Assembly (NCBI RefSeq): GCF_037890695.1
Contig: NZ_CP149571.1
Span: 867,501 to 931,500 of the forward strand
Reading direction: 5' to 3'
Length of the DNA stretch: 64,000 bases
Source: Aeromonas jandaei
Lineage (GTDB): Bacteria > Pseudomonadota > Gammaproteobacteria > Enterobacterales > Aeromonadaceae
Shown: piece after piece, positions 1 through 10,396 of the stretch
Position numbering within the stretch: the first letter of the stretch is position 1
Layout: every line of letters begins with the position of its first letter
Translations under genes and position numbers: made by a program
The notes under the pieces: generated by a model
Seen by the model: the letters and a program-made list of their open reading frames with translations, nothing else
Database searches by the model: none
What the model was told of the DNA's origin: nothing

Positions 1-454
<454 letters not shown>

Positions 455-535
455 ATACAACACCCAAGAAGTGTTCTAAGGCTTGTAGCAAATACGAACG
501 AATTACTTACGTCAGCTTTCTCAGATTGAAGAATT

Positions 536-653
536 TGCCTGGCGGCAATAGCGCCGTGGAACCACCTGATCCCATGCCGAACTCAGAAGTGAAACGCGGT
601 AGCGCCGATGGTAGTGTGGCATTCGCCATGCGAGAGTAGGACACTGCCAGGCA
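536..653 (+). rRNA. rrf: 5S ribosomal RNA
   Basis: About 118 nt starting 'tgcctggcggcaatagcg' and ending 'actgccaggca'; the two ends pair as the terminal helix. The internal 'ccatgccgaactcagaagtg' segment is the conserved 5S core. It lies about 80 nt after the 23S end, as expected in one rrn transcript. The small reading frame that crosses it is not a gene. Confidence 0.97.
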
Positions 654-699
654 CCCAATTTTAGATTACGCGGATAGCGTGGTCTTTACCGGTTAGTGT

Positions 700-775
<76 letters not shown>

Positions 776-783
776 TTAAAGAG

Positions 784-812
784 AAAGCCTCCCTGAAAAG
801 GGAGGCTTTTTT
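784..812 (+). terminator. Rho-independent terminator of the rrn operon
   Basis: Stem 'aaagcctccct' / 'agggaggcttt' around a GAAA tetraloop, ending in a run of T. It immediately follows the tRNA-Thr gene and closes the rRNA transcript. Confidence 0.9.
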
Positions 813-972
813 GCATCTGTTGCTTTCCAAAAAATCCCCTCATATTCCTTATCTTCAATGTTTTCCTCTGTTTGTGGCCTGCCCTGTTTTTATGCTGATC
901 TGAGTCCCAAGGTGTTACTCATTTGACTGCTATTGATGGTTTTATCCAGATATTTAACCATGATTGATTGAC

Positions 973-986
973 GTAAAACGTTTTAC
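973..986. promoter_or_regulatory. Perfect 14-bp palindrome upstream of codB, PurR/LacI-family operator candidate
   Basis: The sequence GTAAAACGTTTTAC is a perfect palindrome with a central CpG, the hallmark of LacI/PurR-family operators. It lies 44 bp before the codB start. In E. coli codBA is repressed by PurR at a related site (A/T-rich arms around a central CG). Assignment to PurR is inference; the palindrome itself is seen directly. Confidence 0.6.
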
Positions 987-1029
987 ATGTAAAATCCGGC
1001 GCGTTTTGCCTATTACGTGGAGAAAGAGC

Positions 1030-2274
1030 ATGGCGCAGGATAACGAATACTGTTTGGGGGCGGTTCCCGCCAAAGGGCGCAAAGGTGTGCTGTCGCTGAT
1101 GCTGGTGATGCTCGGCCTGACCTTCTTCTCTGCCAGCATGTGGACCGGCGGTGCGCTGGGCACCGGCTTGGTGTTCGATGATTTCATCAAGGCGGTACTG
1201 CTCGGCAACTTGCTGCTGGGTATCTACACCGCCTGTCTCGGCTATATCGGTGCCTCAACCGGTCTCTCTACCCATCTGCTGGCGCGTTACTCGTTTGGGG
1301 TGAAAGGTTCCTGGCTGCCATCCCTGCTGCTGGGTGGTACTCAGGTCGGCTGGTTTGGCGTTGGCGTGGCGATGTTTGCCCTGCCGGTGCAGAAGGCGAC
1401 CGGCATCGATGTGAGCTGGCTCATCGCCATTTCGGGCATTTTGATGACGGTGACCGTCTACTTCGGTATTTCAGCTCTGATGGTGCTGAGCTTTGTGGCA
1501 GTACCGGCCATTGCACTGCTTGGCGGCTACTCGGTCTGGCTGGCGGTGACCTCGACCGGTGGCATGGCTGCGTTGCAGCAGGTGCAACCAAGCAATCCCA
1601 TCGAGTTCACCACGGCGCTGACCATGGTGGTCGGTTCCTTCATTAGTGCAGGAACCCTGACTGCCGACTTTGTTCGCTTTGGTCGCAAACCCTGGGGCGC
1701 CGTCATGATTACCATGGTGGCGTTTTTTTTGGGCAACACTCTGATGTTCGTCTTCGGTGCAGCCGGCGCGGCCGTGACAGGGCAGGCCGATATCTCGGAA
1801 GTGATGCTGATGCAGGGGCTGTTGATCCCCGCCATTCTCGTGCTGGGCCTCAATATCTGGACCACCAACGACAACGCCCTCTACGCCTCTGGCCTCGGTT
1901 TTGCCAACATTACCGGTCTCAAGAGCAAGCCGCTCAGCGTGATCAACGGCCTCGTCGGTACCGCCTGTGCCCTCTGGCTCTACAACAACTTTGTCGGCTG
2001 GCTGGCCTTTTTGAGTACGGCAATCCCGCCGATTGGTGGCATTATCATCATGGATTTCCTGCTCAATCGTGAGCGTTACCGTCAGTTTGCCGAGCAGCAG
2101 TTCGAGACGGTGCGCTGGCAGGCGCTGGTCGCCACGGCAGTCGGGGTGGCTGTCGGCAAGTGGCTGCCGGGCATAGTGCCACTCAACGCGGTATTGGGCG
2201 CCGCCTTCACCTATTTCATTCTGGTTCGCCTCACCCAGCGGCCGGTTCTGGTACAGGAAGCTAGCAAATGCTGA
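1030..2274 (+). CDS. codB: Cytosine permease CodB
   Basis: Inner-membrane cytosine:proton symporter (NCS1 family) that imports cytosine for salvage. The 414-residue product has about twelve hydrophobic segments and closely follows E. coli CodB, for example '[15 protein letters not shown]' near the N-terminus, '[15 protein letters not shown]', and '[20 protein letters not shown]'. The ATG at 1030 is chosen because it begins with the family N-terminus (MAQDN) and has a purine-rich 'ggagaaag' ribosome site; the frame is open upstream to a TTG at 964, but that would run through the operator. It overlaps codA by 7 bp, so the two are translationally coupled. Confidence 0.95.
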   Translation: MAQDNEYCLGAVPAKGRKGVLSLMLVMLGLTFFSASMWTGGALGTGLVFDDFIKAVLLGNLLLGIYTACLGYIGASTGLSTHLLARYSFGVKGSWLPSLLLGGTQVGWFGVGVAMFALPVQKATGIDVSWLIAISGILMTVTVYFGISALMVLSFVAVPAIALLGGYSVWLAVTSTGGMAALQQVQPSNPIEFTTALTMVVGSFISAGTLTADFVRFGRKPWGAVMITMVAFFLGNTLMFVFGAAGAAVTGQADISEVMLMQGLLIPAILVLGLNIWTTNDNALYASGLGFANITGLKSKPLSVINGLVGTACALWLYNNFVGWLAFLSTAIPPIGGIIIMDFLLNRERYRQFAEQQFETVRWQALVATAVGVAVGKWLPGIVPLNAVLGAAFTYFILVRLTQRPVLVQEASKC

Positions 2275-3533
2275 TTCAACATATTCGTTTGGCCGATCGG
2301 GAAGGATTGTGGCAGATCCGCTGTCAGGATGGGGTCATCACCGCCATTGAGCCCCATGACGAGCATGCCGTCGCCTGTCGGGTGCTGGACGGGGAGGGCG
2401 GTCTGGCCATCGCCCCCTTTATCGAGCCCCACATTCACCTCGATACCACCCAGACGGCGGGCGAGCCGAGCTGGAACCTCTCCGGCACCCTGTTCGAGGG
2501 GATCGAGCGCTGGGCCGAGCGCAAGGCGCTGCTGACCCATGAGGATGTGAAACAGCGTGCCATCCAGACGCTGAAGTGGCAGATCGCCAACGGCATCCAG
2601 TTTGTCCGTACTCACGTCGATGTCTCCGATCCCAATCTGGTTGCGCTCAAGGCGATGCTGGAAGTGCGGGAGGAGATGAAGGAGTGGGTGGAGCTGCAGA
2701 TCGTCGCCTTCCCGCAGGAGGGGATCCTCTCCTACCCCAATGGCAAGGCATTGCTGGAGGAGGCGCTCAAGCTGGGGGCCGATGTGATCGGTGCTATTCC
2801 CCATTTCGAGTTTACCCGGGAATATGGGGTCGAAAGTCTGCACTACATCTTCGATCTTGCCGAGAAGTATCAGGTTCTGGTCGATGTGCACTGTGACGAA
2901 ATCGATGACGAGCAATCCCGTTTCATCGAGACGCTGGCAACTCTGGCCTACGAGCGGGGTATCGGACATAGAGTCACCGCCAGCCACACTACCGCCATGC
3001 ACTCCTACAACGGCGCTTATGCGTCCCGCCTGTTCCGGCTGCTCAAGATGGCGGATATCAACTTCGTGGCGAATCCGCTGGTGAACATTCACCTGCAGGG
3101 ACGGTTCGATACCTATCCCAAACGCCGCGGCATTACCCGGGTGAAGGAGATGCTGGAGGCGAACATCAACGTCTGCTTCGGTCACGACGACGTGTTCGAT
3201 CCCTGGTATCCCATGGGCACCGCCAACATGTTGCAGGTGCTGCACATGGGGCTGCATGTCTGCCAAATCATGGGTTACGAGCAGATCAACGACGGGTTGA
3301 AGTTGATCAGCAGTCACAGCGCCCGCACCCTGAATGTGCAGGATCGCTATGGTATCGAGGTGGGCAAACCGGCCAACCTGTTGATCCTGCCCGCCGAGAA
3401 CGGCTTCGATGCGGTGCGCCGTCAGGTGTCCGTACGTTACTCGATCCGCCACGGCAAGGTGATTGCCCAGACCCGGCCAGCCCAGACTGAGATCGTTTTG
3501 GGTCAGCCTGAGCCCATCGATTTTCGCCGCTGA
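2268..3533 (+). CDS. codA: Cytosine deaminase CodA
   Basis: Cytosolic amidohydrolase that converts cytosine to uracil and ammonia, feeding the pyrimidine pool. The 421-residue protein matches E. coli CodA in length and sequence. Metal-site motif H55-x-H57-x-D59 ('[13 protein letters not shown]'), then '[12 protein letters not shown]' and '[12 protein letters not shown]' carry the remaining metal and catalytic residues of this family. The ATG lies inside the end of codB (7-bp overlap), the standard codBA operon arrangement, presumably under the palindrome at 973-986. Confidence 0.96.
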   Translation: MLIQHIRLADREGLWQIRCQDGVITAIEPHDEHAVACRVLDGEGGLAIAPFIEPHIHLDTTQTAGEPSWNLSGTLFEGIERWAERKALLTHEDVKQRAIQTLKWQIANGIQFVRTHVDVSDPNLVALKAMLEVREEMKEWVELQIVAFPQEGILSYPNGKALLEEALKLGADVIGAIPHFEFTREYGVESLHYIFDLAEKYQVLVDVHCDEIDDEQSRFIETLATLAYERGIGHRVTASHTTAMHSYNGAYASRLFRLLKMADINFVANPLVNIHLQGRFDTYPKRRGITRVKEMLEANINVCFGHDDVFDPWYPMGTANMLQVLHMGLHVCQIMGYEQINDGLKLISSHSARTLNVQDRYGIEVGKPANLLILPAENGFDAVRRQVSVRYSIRHGKVIAQTRPAQTEIVLGQPEPIDFRR

Positions 3534-3580
3534 GTTTTCAATCAGGCCGGATGGCGATTAGTTCCCTCGCTGGGCACAAG

Positions 3581-3607
3581 GGCCGCCATTGCGACATAAT
3601 GGCGGCC
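3581..3607 (+). terminator. Hairpin after codA, possible terminator
   Basis: Perfect 10-bp inverted repeat 'ggccgccatt' / 'aatggcggcc' with a 7-nt loop. It lacks a good T-run afterwards, so it may be a weak or Rho-assisted terminator of codBA. Confidence 0.5.
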
Positions 3608-3628
3608 TTAGCCTGAGGGAGTGATGCC

Positions 3629-3823
3629 ATGCAAGCCTGGTTCTATGTTGCGATTGGGGGCGCTTCGGCGTCTTGACCAGCTTCTCCTCCTTTTCCCTCG
3701 ATACCAGTGGTGCTGGCCCGACACGGTGCCGATCTGAAGGCGCAGCTCAATATCGGTCTCAATCTGTGCCTTTGTCTGGCCATGGTCATGCTCGGCATGC
3801 AGATGGTTGCGAGCCGGGTTTAA
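3629..3823 (+). pseudogene. crcB: Decayed crcB/fluC fluoride-channel gene (internal deletion plus frameshift)
   Basis: A good ribosome site (gagggagtg) precedes ATG 3629, which opens MQAWFYVAIGGA, the usual start of CrcB/Fluc. That frame hits TGA at 3674-3676. The next bases (frame shifted) read TSFSSFSLDT, the C-terminal TFSTFS-type motif of the family. After one extra base at 3706 the original frame resumes with VVLARHGADLKAQL and a hydrophobic tail ending at TAA 3821-3823. Together about 64 of the usual ~125 residues remain, so roughly the middle half has been deleted and the two ends joined out of frame. CrcB/Fluc exports fluoride; this copy cannot encode a channel. Base-by-base reading is direct; family assignment is from motif similarity. 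Confidence 0.75.
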
Positions 3824-3888
3824 GGTGTCCGCACGCCATTGGCTCTGGTAAACTGGCGGCCATTCTTTGTTCTATGGGTGTTTAAGGG

Positions 3889-4641
3889 ATGTCAGAACAA
3901 GCTACGACAACGCATTTCGGCTTTAAAACCGTGGCCGCGACCGAGAAAGAGACTCTGGTGGCAGGCGTCTTCCATTCGGTGGCAGCCAAGTATGATCTGA
4001 TGAACGATCTGATGTCGTTCGGCATCCACCGCCTGTGGAAGCGCTTCACCATCGACTGCTCCGGCGTGCGCAAGGGACAGAAGGTGCTGGATCTGGCCGG
4101 TGGTACCGGCGATCTGACCGCCAAGTTCTCCCGCATCGTTGGCGACACCGGTCAGGTGGTGCTGGCGGATATCAACGATTCCATGCTCAAGGTTGGCCGC
4201 GACAAGCTGCGTAATCTGGGGGTCGCCAACAACGTCTCCTACGTCCAGGCCAACGCCGAGGCGCTCCCGTTCCCGGATAACCACTTCGACATCATCACCA
4301 TCGGCTTTGGCCTGCGCAACGTCACCGACAAGGACAAGGCACTCGCCTCCATGTTCCGGGTGCTCAAGCCGGGCGGTCGTCTGCTGGTGCTGGAGTTCTC
4401 CAAGCCGGTCAGCGAAGTGATCGCCAAGCTGTACGATCTCTACTCCTTCAAACTGCTGCCGAAAATGGGCGAAATCGTCGCGAATGACGGCGAAAGCTAC
4501 CAGTATCTGGCTGAATCTATTCGCATGCACCCGGATCAGCAGACCCTGGCCGGCATGATGGAGAATGTCGGTTTCGAACAGGTTGAGTACTTCAACCTGA
4601 CCCAGGGCGTGGTTGCCCTGCACCGCGGTTACAAGTTTTAA
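3889..4641 (+). CDS. ubiE: Ubiquinone/menaquinone biosynthesis C-methyltransferase UbiE
   Basis: SAM-dependent C-methyltransferase acting on 2-polyprenyl-6-methoxy-1,4-benzoquinol and demethylmenaquinol, the shared methylation step of ubiquinone and menaquinone synthesis. The 250-residue protein has the SAM-binding motif [13 protein letters not shown] at residues 66-77, and '[15 protein letters not shown]' and '[15 protein letters not shown]' typical of UbiE; length equals the E. coli protein (251). It opens the ubiE-ubiJ-ubiB cluster followed by tatABCD, the gene order seen in enterobacteria and relatives. Confidence 0.97.
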   Translation: MSEQATTTHFGFKTVAATEKETLVAGVFHSVAAKYDLMNDLMSFGIHRLWKRFTIDCSGVRKGQKVLDLAGGTGDLTAKFSRIVGDTGQVVLADINDSMLKVGRDKLRNLGVANNVSYVQANAEALPFPDNHFDIITIGFGLRNVTDKDKALASMFRVLKPGGRLLVLEFSKPVSEVIAKLYDLYSFKLLPKMGEIVANDGESYQYLAESIRMHPDQQTLAGMMENVGFEQVEYFNLTQGVVALHRGYKF

Positions 4642-4649
4642 GGTTGCCT

Positions 4650-5258
4650 ATGCCGATGGATGCCATGGTCACCGCCGTGATCGAAACCAGCCTCAACCAG
4701 TTGCTGGGGCTGGACAAAGAGAGCCCGGAGCGGCTGCGCAAGCTGGCAGGTAAGGTACTCAAGCTGGAGCTGCGCGAACTCAAGCCACTCTGGTTTGTCT
4801 TCTCCGAGCGCCGGCTGGATGTGCTGGCCAGCTATGAAGGTGAGGCGGATGCAGTGCTGAGCCTCTCCCTGACCGCGCTCGGTCTGCTCAAGGAACCCTC
4901 CGCCCTGACCCGCTATATCCGCGAGGAGAAGCTGGATCTGAGCGGTGACCCCCAGCTGGTGCAGGCGTTCAGCGTGCTGCTGGGCGAGCTGGATATCGAC
5001 TGGGAAGAGGAGCTCTCCCGCTATACCGGCGATGTCGTGGCGCACACCCTGTTCAGTGGTGCCCGTCAGGCGCGTCGTCTGGTCGGCCGCGAACTGTGCC
5101 GCAGCCAGCGTCAGCTGGCGGAATATCTGACCGAAGAGATCCGCCTCGCCCCCGGCCCGCTGGAAGTGGCGAGCTTCAACGATGATGTCGAGGTGCTGGC
5201 CCAGCAGCTCAAGGCCGTTGAACTGCGGCTGGCTCGACTCGAACAGCAGGTGGCCTGA
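4650..5258 (+). CDS. ubiJ: Ubiquinone biosynthesis accessory factor UbiJ (SCP2-like)
   Basis: Lipid-binding accessory protein of the soluble Ubi complex, which holds polyprenyl intermediates in aerobic ubiquinone synthesis. The 202-residue product has the SCP2 domain at the N-terminus and the family C-terminus '[17 protein letters not shown]' followed by a short heptad-rich helix. ATG 4650 is preceded by AAGG at 4640-4643 with good spacing; an in-frame TTG at 4644 is less likely. It sits 8 bp after ubiE and overlaps ubiB by one base (TGATG), implying coupled translation. Its partner UbiK is also in this window (32088-32345). Confidence 0.92.
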   Translation: MPMDAMVTAVIETSLNQLLGLDKESPERLRKLAGKVLKLELRELKPLWFVFSERRLDVLASYEGEADAVLSLSLTALGLLKEPSALTRYIREEKLDLSGDPQLVQAFSVLLGELDIDWEEELSRYTGDVVAHTLFSGARQARRLVGRELCRSQRQLAEYLTEEIRLAPGPLEVASFNDDVEVLAQQLKAVELRLARLEQQVA

Positions 5259-6898
5259 TGACCCCGAAAGAGTTCAAACGCCTCTATCGCATCATCACCA
5301 TCCTGCTGGAGCGGGGCATCGACGAGTTGGTGCCCGCTCGCTATCAACCCTGGCCGGGTCGTCTGGCTCGTCGCTCCCTGTTCTGGCTCAAGAACAGGCA
5401 ACCCGATCTCAGCCGCGGTGCCCGTATCCGCCTCGCCTTTGAGGCGCTCGGCCCCATCTTCATCAAGTTTGGTCAGATGCTCTCGACCCGGCGTGACTTG
5501 CTGCCGCCGGACATCGCCGAGGAGCTGGCCCTGCTGCAGGACAGGGTGCCCCCCTTCTGCGGTCAGGCGGCGCGTCAGCAGATTGAGCGCAGCCTGGGTT
5601 GCCCTATCGAGACCCTGTTCGACGACTTCGACGAGACGCCGCTGGCCTCTGCCTCCATCGCCCAGGTGCATACCGCCCGGCTGAAGGAGAGTGGCCGCGA
5701 GATCGTCATCAAGGTGATCCGCCCCGACATCGAGCCGGTCATCGACGCCGATCTGCGCCTGATGCGGGCGCTGGCCCGTATGGTGGCGCGCTTTGTGCCC
5801 CAGAGCGCGCGACTGCGCCCTATCGAGGTAGTGGAGGAGTATCGCAAGACCATCCTCGACGAGCTTAACCTGATGCGGGAGGCGGCCAACGCCATCCAGC
5901 TGCGGCGCAACTTCACCGGCTCAGAGGCGCTCTATGTGCCTGAAATCATCACCGATCTCTGCCGCGAGCAGGTGCTGGTGATGGAGCGCATCTACGGCAT
6001 TCCGGTCTCCGACATTGCGGCGCTGGAAGCCAACGGCACCAACATGAAGCTGCTGGCCGAGCGCGGGGTGGAGGTATTCTTCACCCAGGTGTTCCGCGAC
6101 AGCTTCTTCCACGCCGATATGCATCCGGGCAACATCTTCGTCTCCTATGAACACCCGGAGAACCCGCTCTGGATCGGTATCGACTGCGGCATCGTCGGTA
6201 CCCTCAACCGGGAGGACAAGCGCTATCTGGCGGAGAACTTCCTCGCCTTCTTCAACCGCGACTATCGCCGGGTGGCGGAGCTGCACGTGGAGTCGGGCTG
6301 GGTGCCGGCAGATACCAAGGTGGACGAGTTCGAGTTCGCCATCCGCACCGTGCTGGAACCCATTTTCGAGAAGCCACTCTCCGAGATCTCGTTCGGTCAC
6401 GTGCTGCTCAACCTGTTCAACACTGCGCGCCGCTTCCATATGGCGGTGCAGCCGCAGCTGGTGCTGCTGCAGAAGACCCTGCTCTATGTTGAGGGACTGG
6501 GCCGTCAGCTCTATCCCCAGCTGGACTTGTGGCAGACCGCCAAGCCGTTCCTCGAAAACTGGATGCACGAGCAGGTGGGGCCCAAGTCGGTATTGAATGC
6601 CATCAAGGAGAAGGCGCCATTCTGGGCGGAGAAGCTGCCGGAACTGCCCGAGCTGGTCTACGAGACCCTGCGCCAGACCCGCCATCAGCAGCATCACTTC
6701 GACCAGATGTTTGCCGAGTTTCGGCGCCACAGCCGTCGCCAGGGGCAGGCACGCTACCTCTTAGGGGTGGGAGCCAGCCTGCTATTGGCGGGTGTATTCT
6801 TGCTGAACCAAAAACAACACATCGAGTGGGGACAAATCAGCCTCACCGGTGCCGGGATCTGCTGGCTGCTTGGCTGGCTGCGAACCCGTTCCCATTAA
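5258..6898 (+). CDS. ubiB: Ubiquinone biosynthesis regulatory protein kinase-like UbiB
   Basis: Atypical (ADCK/UbiB) kinase-fold ATPase needed for ubiquinone synthesis, bound to the inner membrane. The 546-residue protein has the family-defining KxGQ motif (K70-F-G-Q73), the 'ASIAQVHTA' loop replacing the kinase P-loop, the 'DMHPGN' catalytic loop and 'GIDCGIVG' metal motif. Two hydrophobic segments near residues 500-545 form the C-terminal membrane anchor. The length equals E. coli UbiB (546). Third gene of ubiEJB. Confidence 0.96.
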   Translation: MTPKEFKRLYRIITILLERGIDELVPARYQPWPGRLARRSLFWLKNRQPDLSRGARIRLAFEALGPIFIKFGQMLSTRRDLLPPDIAEELALLQDRVPPFCGQAARQQIERSLGCPIETLFDDFDETPLASASIAQVHTARLKESGREIVIKVIRPDIEPVIDADLRLMRALARMVARFVPQSARLRPIEVVEEYRKTILDELNLMREAANAIQLRRNFTGSEALYVPEIITDLCREQVLVMERIYGIPVSDIAALEANGTNMKLLAERGVEVFFTQVFRDSFFHADMHPGNIFVSYEHPENPLWIGIDCGIVGTLNREDKRYLAENFLAFFNRDYRRVAELHVESGWVPADTKVDEFEFAIRTVLEPIFEKPLSEISFGHVLLNLFNTARRFHMAVQPQLVLLQKTLLYVEGLGRQLYPQLDLWQTAKPFLENWMHEQVGPKSVLNAIKEKAPFWAEKLPELPELVYETLRQTRHQQHHFDQMFAEFRRHSRRQGQARYLLGVGASLLLAGVFLLNQKQHIEWGQISLTGAGICWLLGWLRTRSH

Positions 6899-6940
6899 AC
6901 AAAAACCGCGCCATCAGGCGCCTGCTCTGGAGAGAAAGTC

Positions 6941-7189
6941 ATGGGTGGTATCAGTATTTGGCAATTGTTGATCATCGCAGTCATCGTCGTGCTGCTGTTC
7001 GGTACCAAGAAACTGCGCGGGATCGGCGGCGATCTGGGTGCGGCGGTCAAGGGGTTCAAAAAGGCGCTGGCCGATGAACCAAACGATACCAAGCAGCAGA
7101 ACGATGCCGAGTTTCCGCCGAAGCAGCTGAACGAAACGGCTAACCAGAACGCCGAAACCGCCAAGCAGAAAGACAAAGATCAGGCCTAA
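6941..7189 (+). CDS. tatA: Sec-independent translocase subunit TatA
   Basis: Forms the size-fitting pore of the twin-arginine translocase. The 82-residue protein has the N-terminal membrane helix '[17 protein letters not shown]', the FGTKKLR hinge and a following amphipathic helix with '[10 protein letters not shown]', then a polar, charged tail. The ATG has a 'ggagag' ribosome site. It is 42 bp after ubiB and 3 bp before tatB. Confidence 0.96.
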   Translation: MGGISIWQLLIIAVIVVLLFGTKKLRGIGGDLGAAVKGFKKALADEPNDTKQQNDAEFPPKQLNETANQNAETAKQKDKDQA

Positions 7190-7192
7190 GCC

Positions 7193-7642
7193 ATGTTCGA
7201 TATCGGTTTTTGGGAGCTGGTGGTTATCGCCGTTGTAGCGTTGGTGGTGCTGGGGCCGGAACGGCTGCCCAGCGCTATCCGCACGACGACGCACTGGATC
7301 CGCCTCATTCGCTCCACCGCCAACTCGGTCAAGGCCGAGCTGGAGCAGGAGCTTAAGCTGCAAGAGCTGCACAACGACCTGAAGAAGGCTGAACAGCTGC
7401 AGATGAACAACCTGAGCCCCGAGCTGCAGGAGTCCATCGAACAGCTCAAGGCGGCGGCCCAGTCGGTCAACCGCCCCTATCAGGTCGAGAACGAGATCCG
7501 TCCCCCCGTCGCAGAGCCTGTGGCCCCCGTCGAGCCAGTGGCTCAGGTTGCCCAGGTGAATGACGAGGTGCCGCCGGTCAACAGCCAGCAGGAGCATGAA
7601 GTCGTGAACGAGCCGCTCAGCAAAGGGGAGGTCAAGCCATGA
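7193..7642 (+). CDS. tatB: Sec-independent translocase subunit TatB
   Basis: Signal-peptide receptor partner of TatC. The 149-residue protein begins [20 protein letters not shown] with the TatB-type 'GPERLP' hinge that distinguishes it from TatA, followed by an amphipathic helix and a Pro/Val/Glu-rich, poorly conserved tail. It overlaps tatC by 4 bp (ATGA). Confidence 0.96.
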   Translation: MFDIGFWELVVIAVVALVVLGPERLPSAIRTTTHWIRLIRSTANSVKAELEQELKLQELHNDLKKAEQLQMNNLSPELQESIEQLKAAAQSVNRPYQVENEIRPPVAEPVAPVEPVAQVAQVNDEVPPVNSQQEHEVVNEPLSKGEVKP

Positions 7643-8394
7643 GTCAGGCAGAACAACCCCTGATCAGCCATCTGGTGGAGCTGAGAACCCGCCTGTTGCG
7701 GTCGGTGACGGCCATCCTGCTGGTCTTTCTGGCACTGATCTACTTCTCCAACAACATCTACGACTTCGTGGCGCAGCCGCTGCTGAGCCAGCTGCCGGCT
7801 GGCACCAGCATGATAGCGACGGATGTGGCGACACCCTTCCTGACGCCGATCAAGCTGACGCTGGTGGTCTCCTTCTTCGTGGCGATCCCCTATCTGCTCT
7901 ATCAGGCCTGGGCCTTTATCGCCCCCGGTCTGTACCAGCATGAGCGGCGCCTGATCATGCCGCTGGTGGTCTCCAGTGCCCTGCTGTTCTACGCGGGGAT
8001 GGCGTTTGCCTACTACGTGGTGTTCCCGCTGGTATTCGGCTTCTTCACCAGTACCGCCCCCGCCGGGGTGACGGTGGCGACCGACATCGCCAGCTATCTG
8101 GACTTTGTACTGACCCTGTTCTTCGCGTTCGGGGTGGCGTTCGAAATTCCGGTGGCCACCATCCTGCTCTGCTGGACCGGGGTAACCAGTCCCAAGAGCC
8201 TGCGGGAGAAGCGTCCCTACGTTATCGTCGGGGTGTTTGTGGTCGGCATGTTGCTGACGCCGCCCGATGTCTTCTCCCAGACGCTGCTCGCGATCCCCAT
8301 GTGGGGCTTGTGGGAGCTGGGTCTCTTCTTCGCCCGTTTCTACGTGAAAGAAGAGAGCGAAGAGAAGCAGGAACAGACTGAAGAGGGGAGCTAA
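7639..8394 (+). CDS. tatC: Sec-independent translocase subunit TatC
   Basis: Polytopic core of the twin-arginine translocase and docking site for RR signal peptides. The 251-residue protein has six hydrophobic segments, the N-terminal '[12 protein letters not shown]' motif, '[11 protein letters not shown]' in the first periplasmic region, and '[10 protein letters not shown]' with the conserved membrane glutamate. The acidic, lysine-rich C-terminus is cytoplasmic. Third gene of tatABC. Confidence 0.97.
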   Translation: MSQAEQPLISHLVELRTRLLRSVTAILLVFLALIYFSNNIYDFVAQPLLSQLPAGTSMIATDVATPFLTPIKLTLVVSFFVAIPYLLYQAWAFIAPGLYQHERRLIMPLVVSSALLFYAGMAFAYYVVFPLVFGFFTSTAPAGVTVATDIASYLDFVLTLFFAFGVAFEIPVATILLCWTGVTSPKSLREKRPYVIVGVFVVGMLLTPPDVFSQTLLAIPMWGLWELGLFFARFYVKEESEEKQEQTEEGS

Positions 8395-8505
8395 GGCTCC
8401 CTTCCTCTTTTCATGCTCCCGTTCGAGGCGTATGGTAAGGCCCCATTCGGTAGATGGTTTTCAAATACCTGATATGTATTCCTTTTGTCTGGAACTCCTC
8501 ATCCC

Positions 8506-9291
8506 ATGATCGATATCGGTTTAAACCTGACCAGCAGCCAGTTTGCCGGCGAGCAGGCAGAGCTGGTGGCCCGTGCCCGTGCCGCCGGAGTGGAAGCGCT
8601 GATCCTGACCGGTACCGATCTGGCTGGCAGCCGCGAGAGCGCCGGGTTGGCCGCCTGTTGGCCGGGCTACTGCTTCTCCACCGCCGGGGTCCATCCCCAC
8701 GACGCCAAGAGTGTTGATGAGGCGACCCTGTCCGCCCTGCGCGAGCTGGCAGCCTTGCCGCAGGTGGTGGCCATCGGCGAGTGCGGTCTCGACTACAACC
8801 GCGATTTCTCCCCCCGTCCGGTGCAGGATGCGGTATTCGACGCCCAGCTGGCGCTGGCCGCCGAGCTCGGGATGCCGGTGTTTCTCCACTGCCGCGATGC
8901 CCACGCCCGTTTCATCGAGATCCTCCGTCCCTGGTTGCCCAGACTACCGGGAGCCGTGCTGCACTGCTTCACAGGTTCCGACGAGGAGCTGGACGAGTGT
9001 CTGGCGCTGGGACTGCATATCGGGGTGACCGGCTGGCTCTGCGACGAGCGCCGCGGCCAGCTGCTGCGCGAGCAGGTGGCCCGCATTCCGGCTGGCCGCC
9101 TGATGATCGAGACCGATGCCCCCTATCTGGTGCCGCGGGATCTGAAACCGCGCCCGAAACGCAACGAACCCGCTTTTTTGCCGCACATCGCCCAGGTGGT
9201 GGCGGCCTGTCGTGGTGAAGCGCCCGAGGCCTTGCTGGCCCACACCCGGGCCACCTCCGCCGCGTTCTTCCAACTTCCTCTCCAGGAGTGA
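8506..9291 (+). CDS. tatD: TatD family metal-dependent 3'-5' deoxyribonuclease
   Basis: TIM-barrel metal hydrolase of the TatD family; the E. coli protein is a magnesium-dependent 3'-5' exonuclease tied to repair of oxidised DNA, not a part of the translocase. The 261-residue product has family motifs '[10 protein letters not shown]', '[13 protein letters not shown]', 'FLHCRDAH', 'HCFTGSDEE' and 'METDAPYL'-like '[14 protein letters not shown]' (metal-binding His/Glu/Asp). ATG 8506 ([13 protein letters not shown]) matches the family N-terminus; an in-frame TTG 21 bp upstream is rejected for lack of homology. It lies about 110 bp after tatC and 3 bp before hemB, so it may be transcribed with hemB. 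Confidence 0.94.
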   Translation: MIDIGLNLTSSQFAGEQAELVARARAAGVEALILTGTDLAGSRESAGLAACWPGYCFSTAGVHPHDAKSVDEATLSALRELAALPQVVAIGECGLDYNRDFSPRPVQDAVFDAQLALAAELGMPVFLHCRDAHARFIEILRPWLPRLPGAVLHCFTGSDEELDECLALGLHIGVTGWLCDERRGQLLREQVARIPAGRLMIETDAPYLVPRDLKPRPKRNEPAFLPHIAQVVAACRGEAPEALLAHTRATSAAFFQLPLQE

Positions 9292-10311
<1,020 letters not shown>

Positions 10312-10340
10312 TCGCAAGAAGCGGTTTTGCCGTGACCAAC

Positions 10341-10373
10341 AAAAAGCCCTTTGCTGTCGCAAAGGGCTTTTTT
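10341..10373 (+). terminator. Rho-independent terminator after hemB
   Basis: Stem 'aaaaagccctttg' / 'caaagggcttttt' with a short loop and T-run; A-rich 5' arm makes it potentially bidirectional, serving also the convergent metalloprotease gene ending at 10397. Confidence 0.88.
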
Positions 10374-10396
10374 CTTAACGAGAATATGGCCGGTTG

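Noticed and set aside
3541..3628. Fluoride riboswitch upstream of the crcB remnant
   Set aside because: The conserved fluoride-aptamer blocks are not present; the interval holds only the codA-distal hairpin.
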